NCBI GenBank assembly: GCA_964513975.1
Contig: CAZEON010000008.1
Span: forward strand, 1-27,404
DNA: 27,404 bases
Origin: CAZVBV01 sp964513975
GTDB taxonomy: Bacteria; Patescibacteriota; Gracilibacteria; UBA4473
Direction of reading: 5' to 3'
A model generated the notes under the pieces. The model worked only from the letters and a program-made list of their open reading frames with translations. It did no database searches and was not told the DNA's origin. Below, piece after piece: positions 12,682-20,432 of the stretch. Positions within the stretch are counted from its first letter, which is position 1, and the number at the start of each line of letters is the position of its first letter. The translations under genes and the position numbers were made by a program.

Positions 12682-13263
12682 ATGCGAAGAATCCTTATTA
12701 TCGGTGTCATCTTGGTCGGAGCTTGGTTTGTTTTTCAAGAACTTAATGCCCCAAAAGAAGTTGATGTAAATACAGAAGAAACAACAACTGAAGAAGGAGT
12801 TGTTACAGAAGAAGGAGCAACTGAAGAAAAAGAAGAAAAGAAAAAAGAGGTAAAACGAGAACCTATTAATAAAGAAGGCCTTGTGGAGAAGCCAGTTGTT
12901 GTGCCTACAAAGGTAGTAGCAAAACCATCGGTTGTTGTCCCAAGCGCCGTAGAAGAAAAAACATTGAAGTCATCAGAAACACCTGCATTACATGTAACAG
13001 ATACGGTAAAGGTTTTCCTTTATGAATGGGGGATTGATCTCTCAACAGCCAATGTAGAGGCAGGAAACATTGCCTTTGAAGTATTTAACAATGGACAATT
13101 TACGCATTACTTCGGAATTAAAGGAGGCGAAGAATTTGGGAAAGTTGTTCCAGGAGAATTAGCTGTTTTTGTAGCCCCTCTTGAAGAAGGAACAATGACA
13201 CTCTACTCTCCACGTCAAATTGACATGGCAAACAAAATGCAAGAAACTTTGTACGTTCAATAA
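12682..13263 (+). CDS. Membrane-anchored cupredoxin-like protein with degenerate copper site
   Basis: A 193-residue protein. An N-terminal membrane helix (3-20, ILIIGVILVGAWFVF) acts as signal anchor. A Glu/Lys- then Pro/Val-rich linker (21-100) follows, then a beta-sandwich of cupredoxin type (101-193) with VKVFLYEWGIDL, AFEVFNNGQFTHYFGI and LYSPRQIDMANKMQETLYV. In plastocyanin-like domains the ligands are His, then Cys-x4-His-x4-Met. Here His142 and Met186 are kept, but Cys is Ser176 and the second His is Asp181, so type I copper binding is probably lost. An extracytoplasmic structural or ligand-binding role is inferred. recX starts 15 bases after the stop, so the two may be cotranscribed although their functions look unrelated. 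Confidence 0.78.
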   Translation: MRRILIIGVILVGAWFVFQELNAPKEVDVNTEETTTEEGVVTEEGATEEKEEKKKEVKREPINKEGLVEKPVVVPTKVVAKPSVVVPSAVEEKTLKSSETPALHVTDTVKVFLYEWGIDLSTANVEAGNIAFEVFNNGQFTHYFGIKGGEEFGKVVPGELAVFVAPLEEGTMTLYSPRQIDMANKMQETLYVQ

Positions 13264-13277
13264 GCGTAGAAAAACTC

Positions 13278-13730
13278 ATGCAAACATTTCGGGATAAAGG
13301 ATTTGGGCTTCTGGGAAAGCGGGAGTATTCAGTGCACGAATTTCGCACGAAATTATTAAAAAAATTCTCAGACAAGAAAGAGGAGATTGAGGAATTTATT
13401 GTGGAACTCAAACAAAAGAAGTTCCTTTCTAATGAACGATTTTGTGCTTTATTTATCGAGGATCAGGTTCTCAAGCGTTCAGCTGGGCCTCGGAAGATTA
13501 TTCAGAAACTACGGATGAAGGGGATTTATGAAGACTTCGCGAAGCAGGCGATTGATGAGCATTTTTTATTAGAAGATCAGATCGCTATCGCGCAGGAACT
13601 TGTTACCAAAAAGAAAGCAGAAATTCTGCGACGTAAAAAAGATTTAACCGAGTTCGAACTCACACAAAAAATAAAAGAGTTCCTCTATGCGCGAGGATTT
13701 GGGAACGATGTGATGGATGAGGTGTTGTGA
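13278..13730 (+). CDS. recX: Regulatory protein RecX
   Basis: A 150-residue all-helical protein of usual RecX length. It shows the three tandem three-helix repeats of the family: LGKREYSVHEFRTKLLKKF (about 11-29), KKFLSNERFCALFIED (about 47-62) with KRSAGPRKIIQKLRMKGI, and FELTQKIKEFLYARGF near the end. RecX binds RecA filaments and limits recombinase activity. recA is not in the window. It is preceded by the cupredoxin-like gene and followed by dispersed hairpin repeats that could help end transcription. Confidence 0.9.
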   Translation: MQTFRDKGFGLLGKREYSVHEFRTKLLKKFSDKKEEIEEFIVELKQKKFLSNERFCALFIEDQVLKRSAGPRKIIQKLRMKGIYEDFAKQAIDEHFLLEDQIAIAQELVTKKKAEILRRKKDLTEFELTQKIKEFLYARGFGNDVMDEVL

Positions 13731-13744
13731 AAATCTATCGTACT

Positions 13745-13768
13745 GTCATTCCCTCGAAGGAGGGAACC
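13745..13768. repeat. Dispersed hairpin repeat after recX
   Basis: GTCA then stem TTCCCTC (13749-13755), loop GAAG, stem GAGGGAA (13760-13766). This is the same family with another compensated stem; it may also serve as a transcription stop signal after recX. Confidence 0.75.
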
Positions 13769-13840
13769 TAGGACTATTCTGTTGAAGAAAGTATATAAAA
13801 TATCACATTATTGCCCATTTTAAGGGCAGAGAGAACTGGG

Positions 13841-13863
13841 TCCCCGTCTACACGGGGATGACA
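13841..13863. repeat. Dispersed hairpin repeat before the hpf stop
   Basis: Stem TCCCCGT, loop CTAC, stem ACGGGGA, then TGACA, preceded by CTGGG. It lies in the gap between convergent recX and the hpf-like gene. A smaller hairpin TGCCC/GGGCA lies just before it (about 13812-13828). Confidence 0.75.
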
Positions 13864-13885
13864 AATGAAAAAATAGAAAATAGAT

Positions 13886-14197
13886 CTATTTCCGCTTCCC
13901 GTGAAACGCTTCGACTTGTGATCGGAGTTTTTTCTTGAGTTCATCAGCACATTTCTTAATGTTTTCTGCCATTGCTTCTGCGTGAAATGAACCACGAGGA
14001 CAAGTTACATTTGCGGTAGCGAGAAAACGATTTCCACTACTCTGTTTACTCTTTTCGATCTGTATTCGTACTTCTACAGAATCTTCGTCTCCTGCATCGA
14101 AACCAAGTATCTGTTCGAGTTTCTGAAATCTCTTTCGGAAATAATCTTTATCTTCATCAAAAAACGTAACGTCGCCAGTTTTAAATTGGAGAATCAT
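13886..14197 (-). CDS. Short ribosome hibernation factor (HPF/RaiA, S30AE family)
   Basis: A 103-residue protein with the S30AE fold pattern: MILQFKTGDVTF at the start, a first helix (DYFRKRFQKLEQIL), strands with VEVRIQIEKS and FLATANVTCPRGSFHAEA, and a second helix rich in Lys and Arg (NIKKCADELKKKLRSQVEAF). Members bind the decoding region of the 30S subunit and silence ribosomes in stationary phase or cold. It has the short form, without the C-terminal dimerising extension of long HPF. It begins 14 bases after the purM stop and is probably cotranscribed with it. Confidence 0.82.
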   Translation of the reverse strand: MILQFKTGDVTFFDEDKDYFRKRFQKLEQILGFDAGDEDSVEVRIQIEKSKQSSGNRFLATANVTCPRGSFHAEAMAENIKKCADELKKKLRSQVEAFHGKRK

Positions 14198-14211
14198 GGA
14201 AATAGGGAAAA

Positions 14212-15297
14212 TTAAAAAAGAAGCGTGGAGCCCGTAAACTTCGAGATGATTTCGATGTTTTGTGCATCATTTACTTCACCTACGATTTTAGCATCAATTT
14301 CTGAATCTGCCGAATTTAATTTCTTGCAAATTTCCTCAGCATCTTCTGAATTACAAAAAATCATGAGAGCGGTTCCGCAGTTCCATGTTTTGTAGCACTC
14401 TTCTTCACTTACATTTCCGAGTGTTCGTAATTGAGCAATTGCTTCGTGTGGTTCATGAAGATTGTCGAATTTCGCTCCTAAGCTCTTATCATTGAATATT
14501 CTTGGCACATTGCCTGGGATTCCTCCGCCAGTGATATGGACGATTCCAGAGACGTTAAAGGGACGGTCTGCATCGAATCCTCCGATCACATTCTCAAGGA
14601 CAAGTCGATGGAATATTTTACACGGGGTGAGAAGAATTCCTCCCCAAGTGATTCCATTTTTCCATTCGGTATTATGCCAATCGTCTCCAAAATTCACTTC
14701 GCAAATTTTTCGAGCGAGCGAGATTCCATTGGATCGGAGAACACGTCCACGGAGACCAATAATCTTTTGTCCCACCTTTACATCCTTGCCTGAAATGAAT
14801 TTATCTTTTTTAACAACTCCAACAGCGGTTGAGTTCCAGACCATTTTGTTACATGCATCTCCGACCTCCGCAATTTCGCCTCCAGGGATAACTATCTTTT
14901 CTCGTGAGCAAGCATTAGCAAGACTCGCTGTCATGATTTCTATAACATCGGGGTCTACAATGGGAACATCTAAGGTGTTTGTAATGGACACGGTTTCTGC
15001 TCCTACACAAATAGCGTCGTCAGCTACCGTACACAGTAAATCTTCTCCAATCGTATCGTATTTATTCATACGTTCAGCAATTTCTGATTTGGTTCCAACC
15101 CCATCGTCATTTTGTACGAGTAAGAAGTCGCCGAAATCTAATGCACCACTAAAGCCACCTTCTAATTCAAAGGGTTCACCAATCATTCCTTTTCGTGAGG
15201 AAAATGTAGTCTTTGCATTTTTATAGGCTCGTTTAGAGGCATCATCACCTTTTACGATATTTACTCCAGAGTCGGCATAGTTGATAGGTTGTGTCAT
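14212..15297 (-). CDS. purM: Phosphoribosylformylglycinamidine cyclo-ligase (AIR synthetase)
   Basis: A 361-residue, full-length PurM. It closes the imidazole ring, turning FGAM plus ATP into AIR in de novo purine synthesis in the cytoplasm. It has the N-terminal INYADSGVNI, the phosphate-binding DGVGTKSEIAE, then IVIPGGEIAEVGD, and the glycine-rich ITGGGIPGNVPRIF near residue 260, as in the PurM/PurL superfamily. It is followed closely by the hpf-like gene. purF lies on the same strand but is separated by 390 bases and two genes, so the purine genes are clustered loosely rather than in one operon. Confidence 0.93.
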   Translation of the reverse strand: MTQPINYADSGVNIVKGDDASKRAYKNAKTTFSSRKGMIGEPFELEGGFSGALDFGDFLLVQNDDGVGTKSEIAERMNKYDTIGEDLLCTVADDAICVGAETVSITNTLDVPIVDPDVIEIMTASLANACSREKIVIPGGEIAEVGDACNKMVWNSTAVGVVKKDKFISGKDVKVGQKIIGLRGRVLRSNGISLARKICEVNFGDDWHNTEWKNGITWGGILLTPCKIFHRLVLENVIGGFDADRPFNVSGIVHITGGGIPGNVPRIFNDKSLGAKFDNLHEPHEAIAQLRTLGNVSEEECYKTWNCGTALMIFCNSEDAEEICKKLNSADSEIDAKIVGEVNDAQNIEIISKFTGSTLLF

Positions 15298-15419
15298 GAG
15301 AAAAGTTGAAAAGTCTAAGAGTTAAAAAGTCTAAAAGAAGCGATAGAATTGTACGATTTTTTTTTATTTTGTCATTGTGAATAATCATTGAACAAAAAAT
15401 GTGTTCAAGAAGAAAGCGT

Positions 15420-15663
15420 TGTCATCCTGAAGTTCAGTCTTGGCTTTATATCAAATAGGTTCAATAGTGTGATTTTGGATGTTTTATTTTTTTAAAGAGT
15501 CTGAAGGATCTATTAGAACCAGGTTGTTTTAAGAATGGAATTAGTGGTTTTTATTGTGATAGACGAACGAGATTCTTCGGACTGCTTTTTCATGATTTAT
15601 AAATATTCTGCAGAGGTCTCTTGATGTATGAAAAAACTTTCACAGTTGAACCTCAGAATGACA
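15420..15663. mobile_element. MITE-like nested inverted-repeat element
   Basis: Outer ends TGTCATCCTGAAGTTCA (15420-15436) and TGAACCTCAGAATGACA (15647-15663) are inverted copies (15 of 17 match). Inner AGTCTGAAGGATCT (15498-15511) and AGATTCTTCGGACT (15570-15583) are also inverted (12 of 14). It fills most of the 390-base gap 15298-15687, and no gene is seen in it. The sequence style (TGTCATCCTGA...GAAGGATCT) resembles a palindromic intergenic repeat found in many bacteria, here partly decayed. Confidence 0.6.
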
Positions 15664-15687
15664 ATGCTGGTACTGTTTTTTATATAT

Positions 15688-15996
15688 TTAATCAAACCAT
15701 CCTTTGGCTAAATCTTCCCATTTTGGATTTTCTTCATTTATAAGGGCGTCTTTCTTTTTTCTTAACCAACCCTTCAATTCTTTCTCTCTTTCAATTGCAA
15801 AAGATATATCATCCCCTTCTTCGAAATGAACTAATTTTGTGAGATTGTATTTTTTAGAAAATCCATCAATAAGTTTCTTTTTATGTTCGTATATTCTCCG
15901 TTCTAAGTTTCCTGTTACGCCAATATAGAGTACGGTATTTCTCTTATTCGTGATGATATACACGAAATATTGTTTTCTCATGAAAGCATTTTTCAT
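15688..15996 (-). CDS. GIY-YIG domain protein (YhbQ/UPF0213 type)
   Basis: A 102-residue protein (97 if the internal MRKQYF start at 15981 is used) made of one GIY-YIG nuclease fold: YFVYIITNKRNTVLYIGVTG, then NLERRIYEHKKK. Small stand-alone members of this family are common and mostly uncharacterised; they are predicted to cut or bind DNA, perhaps in repair. The ATG at 15996 overlaps the TGA of the gene upstream (ATGA), pointing to translational coupling, which supports the longer start. Tail residues (ENPKWEDLAKGWFD) are typical of this subfamily. Confidence 0.85.
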   Translation of the reverse strand: MKNAFMRKQYFVYIITNKRNTVLYIGVTGNLERRIYEHKKKLIDGFSKKYNLTKLVHFEEGDDISFAIEREKELKGWLRKKKDALINEENPKWEDLAKGWFD

Positions 15997-16880
15997 CTTT
16001 CAAAAACAATAATTCCAATCTCGTCGCCAAAGATAGCGAGCATATTTTCAAGTTCGATTGCTTTTGTTGATCCGAGTTTTACGAGTAAAACCGGAATATC
16101 AAGTTCCTTATCAATTGCATCCATTGGGGCGAGTGAGAAGGATTTTTCAGCTTCCCGAAAGGTTCCAATCAAGCGAGGAGATTCAAATGTAAGAATAAAT
16201 TGTTCAAGAAGTTTCACATCGTGCTTTCCGATTGGACGAGCCATTCGAAGCAGGGGAGATTTGGGAAACATTGTTCGTATTTGTGATGCGAAAGAGACGC
16301 GATCGGCAAATGCCTCCCAGAAGTAAATACTCAAGAAAGAGAGTACCAATCCCAGAACGATGACTGCACTCAGTTTCCAAACGAAAGGGAATGTCCACAG
16401 GTATCGGAACACTTGTGGTTCAGTAAATCCAAAAGGAGCACTGCTGTTCGCATTGAAGTCAGCAAAGTTTGATTGAAACGTTGTAATCAATGCTTGAGTC
16501 AGTACTTCTGCATGCTGTATTTCTCCCTCTTGGAGTTTGAGCGTCCAGAATACATTCACTCTATTTTGCTTTCTGGCCGTGAGTTTCTTTTTAAATTTAT
16601 CGATAGAGACCCCCGCTTCTTGTAAAATCTGTTCACGGAAGGCCGGATTCTTTGCCCATCCAGCAACTCCTTCAGCAATCTTGCTAGCGCTTTCTGGCGG
16701 ATCAAAAGAAGAGACCACATTTTCTGTAATCACTGGTTTAACAGAGAAATAAACGGTTGTTTTTTGCACTTGTGGAATTAATCCAAGTAGCAACCAAATA
16801 ATTCCTGCCCAAAGAAGAGCAACAATGAGGAAGGCAATTTTTCTTCGACGGAACGGAGATAAGAATTCTAGAAAATTCAT
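15993..16880 (-). CDS. Two-pass membrane protein resembling a Wzz-type chain-length/capsule protein
   Basis: A 295-residue protein with a membrane helix at about 15-37 (IAFLIVALLWAGIIWLLLGLI), a roughly 125-residue exterior region, a second helix at about 165-190 (LSAVIVLGLVLSFLSIYFW) and a cytoplasmic domain of about 100 residues. The topology, and the YFSVKPVI start of the exterior domain, resemble polysaccharide co-polymerases (Wzz/YveK), but no ATPase motif is visible in the C-terminal part. The call is by architecture, not by firm homology. It begins 9 bases after purF and its stop overlaps the GIY-YIG start, so purF, this gene and the GIY-YIG gene are likely one transcript. Confidence 0.5.
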   Translation of the reverse strand: MNFLEFLSPFRRRKIAFLIVALLWAGIIWLLLGLIPQVQKTTVYFSVKPVITENVVSSFDPPESASKIAEGVAGWAKNPAFREQILQEAGVSIDKFKKKLTARKQNRVNVFWTLKLQEGEIQHAEVLTQALITTFQSNFADFNANSSAPFGFTEPQVFRYLWTFPFVWKLSAVIVLGLVLSFLSIYFWEAFADRVSFASQIRTMFPKSPLLRMARPIGKHDVKLLEQFILTFESPRLIGTFREAEKSFSLAPMDAIDKELDIPVLLVKLGSTKAIELENMLAIFGDEIGIIVFER

Positions 16881-16889
16881 AATGAGAAA

Positions 16890-18380
16890 TTAGAGAGTAG
16901 GGAGGGGGAGGTTAGACCCTTGTGCTCCACGCCCCTCGTATTCAACTTTTTGTAAATATTCTTCAGTCACCTCAGGAGTGACATAACCACCATCAAAGAC
17001 ACCCGTGTGAAATCCGTCAACGTCAGGGTTTCCAATACGAGCGGCTTCCACAAGATCTTCAACTTTTTGATAAAAGAGGGCATCCGCGCCAATCGCTTTT
17101 CGGATTTCGTCGAGGGTGAGTCCGTTTGCTATAAGCTCTGCCCTTGTTGGAATATCTACCCCATATACATCAGGATTGATGACGGGCGGTGCACCACTAG
17201 CAACATATATATGCTTGGCCCCTGCTTTTCGGCAGAGCTCAATAATTTTTTTAATCGTATTTCCTCGCACGATTGAATCGTCCACAAGGAGGATGTTTCT
17301 ATTTCGAAATTCGAGTTCTATGGTATTTAATTTTCGTCGTATAGATTTTTGTCGTGCCTTTTGATTTGGCATGATAAATGTTCGTCCAATGTAGTGATTC
17401 TTCACCAAGCCTTCTCGATACTTAATACCTAAGTCTTGAGCCACTTGCATAGCCAATGGTCGTCCAGAATCAGGAACGGGCATCACCGAATCAATCTCAA
17501 GGTTCGCTGCTTTGATTTGCTTTGCCAAAAATTCTCCCAATCGTAATCGTGTTTTATACACTGATATTTTATTAATCATACTGTCTGGTCGAGCCAAGTA
17601 CACGTATTCAAAAATACAGGGCATAAGTCTGCCTTTTCGACATTGATGAGAGATGAGTTTCCCGTCATCCGTGATAATAATTCCTTCTCCAGGATTCACA
17701 TCGCGAACGATTTCAAAGTCCAATGCTTTGAGTGCTATATCCTCAGAGGCCATACCCCATTCAGTTCCGGCCGTTGTTTCTTTCTTTCCCAAAACCAATG
17801 GACGAATACCATTCGGGTCTCGGAAGGCAAACAGTCCCACTTGATCAATCAGCGTAATAATAGAATACGCTCCTGAAATACGATCCATTGTTTTTCCTGT
17901 CGCATTAAAGACGACTTTATCTAATTTCATTTTTGGATGTTCCTTCATAACCTTGTAAATCTGATCGGCAAAAACATTTAATAAAACCTCAGTATCCGAA
18001 TTGGTTTTTAGATGCCGGTGATACTCATGAAGGATTTTTTCTCGTACTTGTTCAACATTTGTGAGGTTTCCGTTGTGAATCAAATAAATCCCGAGTGGGG
18101 CATTTACAAAGAAGGGTTGGTTTTCGTCTTGATTGTCACAACTTCCGCAGGTGGTGTATCGACAATGTCCAATACATCGTGTTCCCTTGAGTGCTGCTAT
18201 ATCCTTTTCTTCAAAAACATCACGCACCAATCCTGATCCGCGACGTTCATAAAATTTCTTCCCATCATAGGAAACCAAACCGGCGGCATCTTGTCCGCGG
18301 TGCTGTAACATCAGCAGGCCATCATAGGCTTCGTATACTGCATTATTCTTTGCCTTGCTGATACCAATGATTCCACACAT
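16890..18380 (-). CDS. purF: Amidophosphoribosyltransferase
   Basis: A 496-residue PurF, which moves the amide of glutamine onto PRPP to give phosphoribosylamine, the first step of purine synthesis. It begins MCGIIGISKAK with Cys2 directly exposed after Met removal, so there is no propeptide. The Ntn glutaminase domain shows LQHRGQDAAGLVSY and CRYTTCGS. The transferase half has PVPDSGRPLA and the PRPP loop ILLVDDSIVRGNT. The C-terminal CxxC of the Bacillus-type iron-sulfur enzymes is absent; the region (GVFDGGYVTPEV) resembles the E. coli form. Allosteric control by nucleotides is usual in the family. No clear promoter or PurR-like operator was identified in the 85-base gap after the permease gene. 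Confidence 0.97.
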   Translation of the reverse strand: MCGIIGISKAKNNAVYEAYDGLLMLQHRGQDAAGLVSYDGKKFYERRGSGLVRDVFEEKDIAALKGTRCIGHCRYTTCGSCDNQDENQPFFVNAPLGIYLIHNGNLTNVEQVREKILHEYHRHLKTNSDTEVLLNVFADQIYKVMKEHPKMKLDKVVFNATGKTMDRISGAYSIITLIDQVGLFAFRDPNGIRPLVLGKKETTAGTEWGMASEDIALKALDFEIVRDVNPGEGIIITDDGKLISHQCRKGRLMPCIFEYVYLARPDSMINKISVYKTRLRLGEFLAKQIKAANLEIDSVMPVPDSGRPLAMQVAQDLGIKYREGLVKNHYIGRTFIMPNQKARQKSIRRKLNTIELEFRNRNILLVDDSIVRGNTIKKIIELCRKAGAKHIYVASGAPPVINPDVYGVDIPTRAELIANGLTLDEIRKAIGADALFYQKVEDLVEAARIGNPDVDGFHTGVFDGGYVTPEVTEEYLQKVEYEGRGAQGSNLPLPTL

Positions 18381-18465
18381 TCGTTAAGGATGAAAAAAGC
18401 GAGCGTATGGTAGGAGAAAAAGTTTCCTTCGACAAGTTAAATTGAGTGGATTTTTAGCGAAAAAA

Positions 18466-19434
18466 TTACAACACGATATTGAAAATATATCCGAGGAGAA
18501 TAATACCGACGATCACAATTCCAAAGAAGGTAAGGAGAAGGGGGAGTTTGAGAATCTTTTTCAAAATCATGACCTCAGGAAAGGAAAGTCCAACAACGGC
18601 CATCATGAAGGCGAGAGCTGTTCCAATGGGAACGCCTTTTCCAACCAACGATTCTATAATCGGAATAACGCCCGATGCATTTGCATAGAGAGGAACCGCT
18701 AAGATAACGGCAAGAGGAACCGTGAAGATACTTCGTATCGCGAGTTTATCTTCAAAGAATCCTTCTGGAACATATCCATGAAGGAACGCTCCAATCCCAA
18801 CTCCAATCAAAACATACAGCGCAATTTTTTTGAAAATCCCCAGCGCTTCTTTTGAAACCTTTGGGAAGATGTCTTTCCAGAATATTAAATGTTTATTGTC
18901 AGTGTGAGAGGCTTGTTCGAGTTCGGGAGATGTATTTTGAAGGAAGTCTGCAATATATTTCTCCATATTCAGTTTCTCCAATACAAATCCTCCAACCATT
19001 CCTACCAAAAGTCCTCCAATCAGATAAACCATGGTTACCTTGAAACCAAAGAGTGCCCAAAAGAGAGTAAGGGCGATTTCGTTAATCAGTGGAGAAGTTA
19101 TCAAAAAGGTGAACGTCACTCCCAGCGGAATTCGTGCACGAATAAACCCGATGAAGAGAGGAATAGAGGAGCAGGTGCAAAATGGTGTCAGTGCTCCGAA
19201 TATAGATGAGAGGAAATAATCCAAACCGTAGAATCGATGTGAAGAAAGGAAGGATCTGAGTTTCTCAATCGGTAGATAGTACCGAAGCAAACTCATGAAA
19301 TGTGTAATGACAAGGAGTAACAAAAGAATTTTGATACTGTCATAGACGAAAAATTGCACACCACTTCCCAGTGGCGATTCTAAATTAATATTGAGGAGGT
19401 TTGACACAAACCAGTCGGCGAATTGTGAGATCAT
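18466..19434 (-). CDS. ArsP-type (UPF0718/DUF318) permease
   Basis: A 322-residue membrane protein with about eight helices. It carries the family signature GALTPFCTCSSIPLFIGF, with Cys86 and Cys88, and a second half with VPLYANASGVIPIIESL and FMMAVVGLSFPEV. Characterised members export organoarsenicals or other metal(loid)s, the cysteines helping recognition, but many are of unknown specificity. The central loop (about 155-205) is cytoplasmic and charged. No ArsR-type regulator or other resistance gene is near, so the substrate remains open. It is upstream of purF on the same strand with 85 bases between. Confidence 0.85.
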   Translation of the reverse strand: MISQFADWFVSNLLNINLESPLGSGVQFFVYDSIKILLLLLVITHFMSLLRYYLPIEKLRSFLSSHRFYGLDYFLSSIFGALTPFCTCSSIPLFIGFIRARIPLGVTFTFLITSPLINEIALTLFWALFGFKVTMVYLIGGLLVGMVGGFVLEKLNMEKYIADFLQNTSPELEQASHTDNKHLIFWKDIFPKVSKEALGIFKKIALYVLIGVGIGAFLHGYVPEGFFEDKLAIRSIFTVPLAVILAVPLYANASGVIPIIESLVGKGVPIGTALAFMMAVVGLSFPEVMILKKILKLPLLLTFFGIVIVGIILLGYIFNIVL

Positions 19435-19621
19435 ATGAAAGTTTTTGTAAGGCCCCCCTTCACTTCGTTTCGGAGGACAGCACTTCGCTTAGCGAATCAT
19501 ATATTATTCTGGTTTACCAGGCGTAGCTTTGAGTGGTTCAGCTTCACTATGTTTCGCCGAACAGGCTTCCACTTCCTTTTTACCACGTCGTTTCGCTCCT
19601 CGTTCAAAGCAAAGCGAAGCC
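19435..19621. other. Intergenic stretch with short TTCGC-rich inverted motifs
   Basis: No convincing gene. It holds a small palindrome TTCGCTTAGCGAA (19484-19496) and several related TTCG/TTCGC words, then CAAAGCAAAGCGAAGCC next to the tRNA. The one open frame across it also reads through the tRNA and is not credible. Confidence 0.5.
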
Positions 19622-19696
19622 TGGAGCCGAGAATGGGATTTGAACCCACGACCTGCACGTTACGAATGTGCTGCTCTACCCCTGAGCTATCTCGGC
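19622..19696 (-). tRNA. tRNA-Thr (anticodon CGU)
   Basis: A 75-nt gene including an encoded CCA. Acceptor stem GCCGAGA/TCTCGGC, D-arm GCTC/GAGC, anticodon stem GCACA/CGTGC (one A-C mismatch next to the loop), loop TTCGTAA with anticodon CGT, T-arm GTGGG-TTCAAAT-CCCAT, discriminator T then CCA. It reads the ACG codon. Confidence 0.93.
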
Positions 19697-19721
19697 GAGG
19701 TGAGGATATTGTAATAAAGAG

Positions 19722-20240
19722 TTACTCTCTTGCAAGTGAAGGTTTTTCTATTACTAATTGTTTTGTTTCCGCAAGATACAAAAGAGGAAAGTATTTTTCG
19801 TGAAACTCTGGTGTTACGAAACCTATTGATTTATCGGAATCAAAAATAATTTTCCCTTCCACGGTTTTTGCTTCTCCGAATTTTTGCCTATGGGGGCTTG
19901 AGTGCTCAAACATAATTTGTTTTACTTTTTGAACTCTTTTTTCGGGGTAGTTATTTTTTCTTAAGAAAGCTTCTGCTACCTGCATGCTACTCTCTACGTG
20001 ATTTTTATAATTTTCTTCAAAGCTTTCTTTTGAGTGATAATCGATGTCGTGAAAAATAACCGCGAGTGTTAGTAATTCGTGATCAACATCTTCCTGTAAT
20101 TTTTCAACAATTTCAGAAGCTCTCTTCATCACATCTTCAACATGCTCCCACTGATGTTTGGAATCATTCTTTTTATATTCAACTTTCGCAAATTTAATTG
20201 ATTGATGAACAATGGGAGTAGCTTGGTCAAAGAGATTCAT
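19722..20240 (-). CDS. HD-domain metal-dependent phosphohydrolase
   Basis: A 172-residue protein from the ATG at 20240 (MNLFDQATPIV). It carries an HD fold: HQWEHVEDVMKRA, the paired FHDIDYHS, NHVESSMQVAEAF with a further His, and a late Asp (IFDSDKSIGF). These match the metal ligands of HD phosphohydrolases that act on nucleotides or signalling molecules; the substrate is unknown. The frame is open upstream to 20318 but would run through a dispersed hairpin repeat, so the internal ATG is chosen. A frameshifted copy of its first ~75 bases lies at 21709-21784, on the far side of fic. Confidence 0.85.
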   Translation of the reverse strand: MNLFDQATPIVHQSIKFAKVEYKKNDSKHQWEHVEDVMKRASEIVEKLQEDVDHELLTLAVIFHDIDYHSKESFEENYKNHVESSMQVAEAFLRKNNYPEKRVQKVKQIMFEHSSPHRQKFGEAKTVEGKIIFDSDKSIGFVTPEFHEKYFPLLYLAETKQLVIEKPSLARE

Positions 20241-20267
20241 TGATGTAATAGTCTCAAAAGAATGGGG
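20193..20267. repeat. Direct repeat, copy 1 (5' end of the HD gene)
   Basis: A 75-base stretch covering the start codon and first codons of the HD gene. It matches 21709-21784 with only a handful of differences and a 1-base gap, in the same orientation, so the fic region lies between two copies. Confidence 0.85.
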
Positions 20268-20313
20268 AATATGCAAGGGGAAAGCGAGGGATGACGCTTC
20301 GCTATATTTTCTT

Positions 20314-20338
20314 GTCATCCTGAACTTATTTCAGGATC
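20314..20338. repeat. Dispersed hairpin repeat (GTCATCCTGAA type)
   Basis: GTC then stem ATCCTGAA, loop of 5, stem TTCAGGAT. It is the same motif as one end of the 15420-15663 element. It sits in the 358-base gap 20241-20598 upstream of fic; the rest of the gap holds a possible gene remnant and the fic promoter. Confidence 0.8.
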
Positions 20339-20432
20339 AAAATGAGAAGGATACTCTCCTGACGACTCACTTTGTTCGTCTGCTCGAGGAAGTTGCATCT
20401 TCGTTTCACTCAGTGTAAATTATCGAACCCTA

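Noticed and set aside
13738..13863. CRISPR-like spaced repeats after recX
   Set aside because: The two hairpins differ in sequence and spacing and belong to the dispersed hairpin family; there are no spacers or cas genes.
14462..15226. 254-codon open frame on the plus strand
   Set aside because: It lies fully antisense to purM, whose protein is recognisable throughout; the antisense frame has no family likeness and odd Ser/Pro composition.
19435..19803. 122-codon plus-strand frame
   Set aside because: It reads through the whole tRNA-Thr gene on the other strand (MGFEPTTCTLRM is a tRNA shadow) and into the HD gene.
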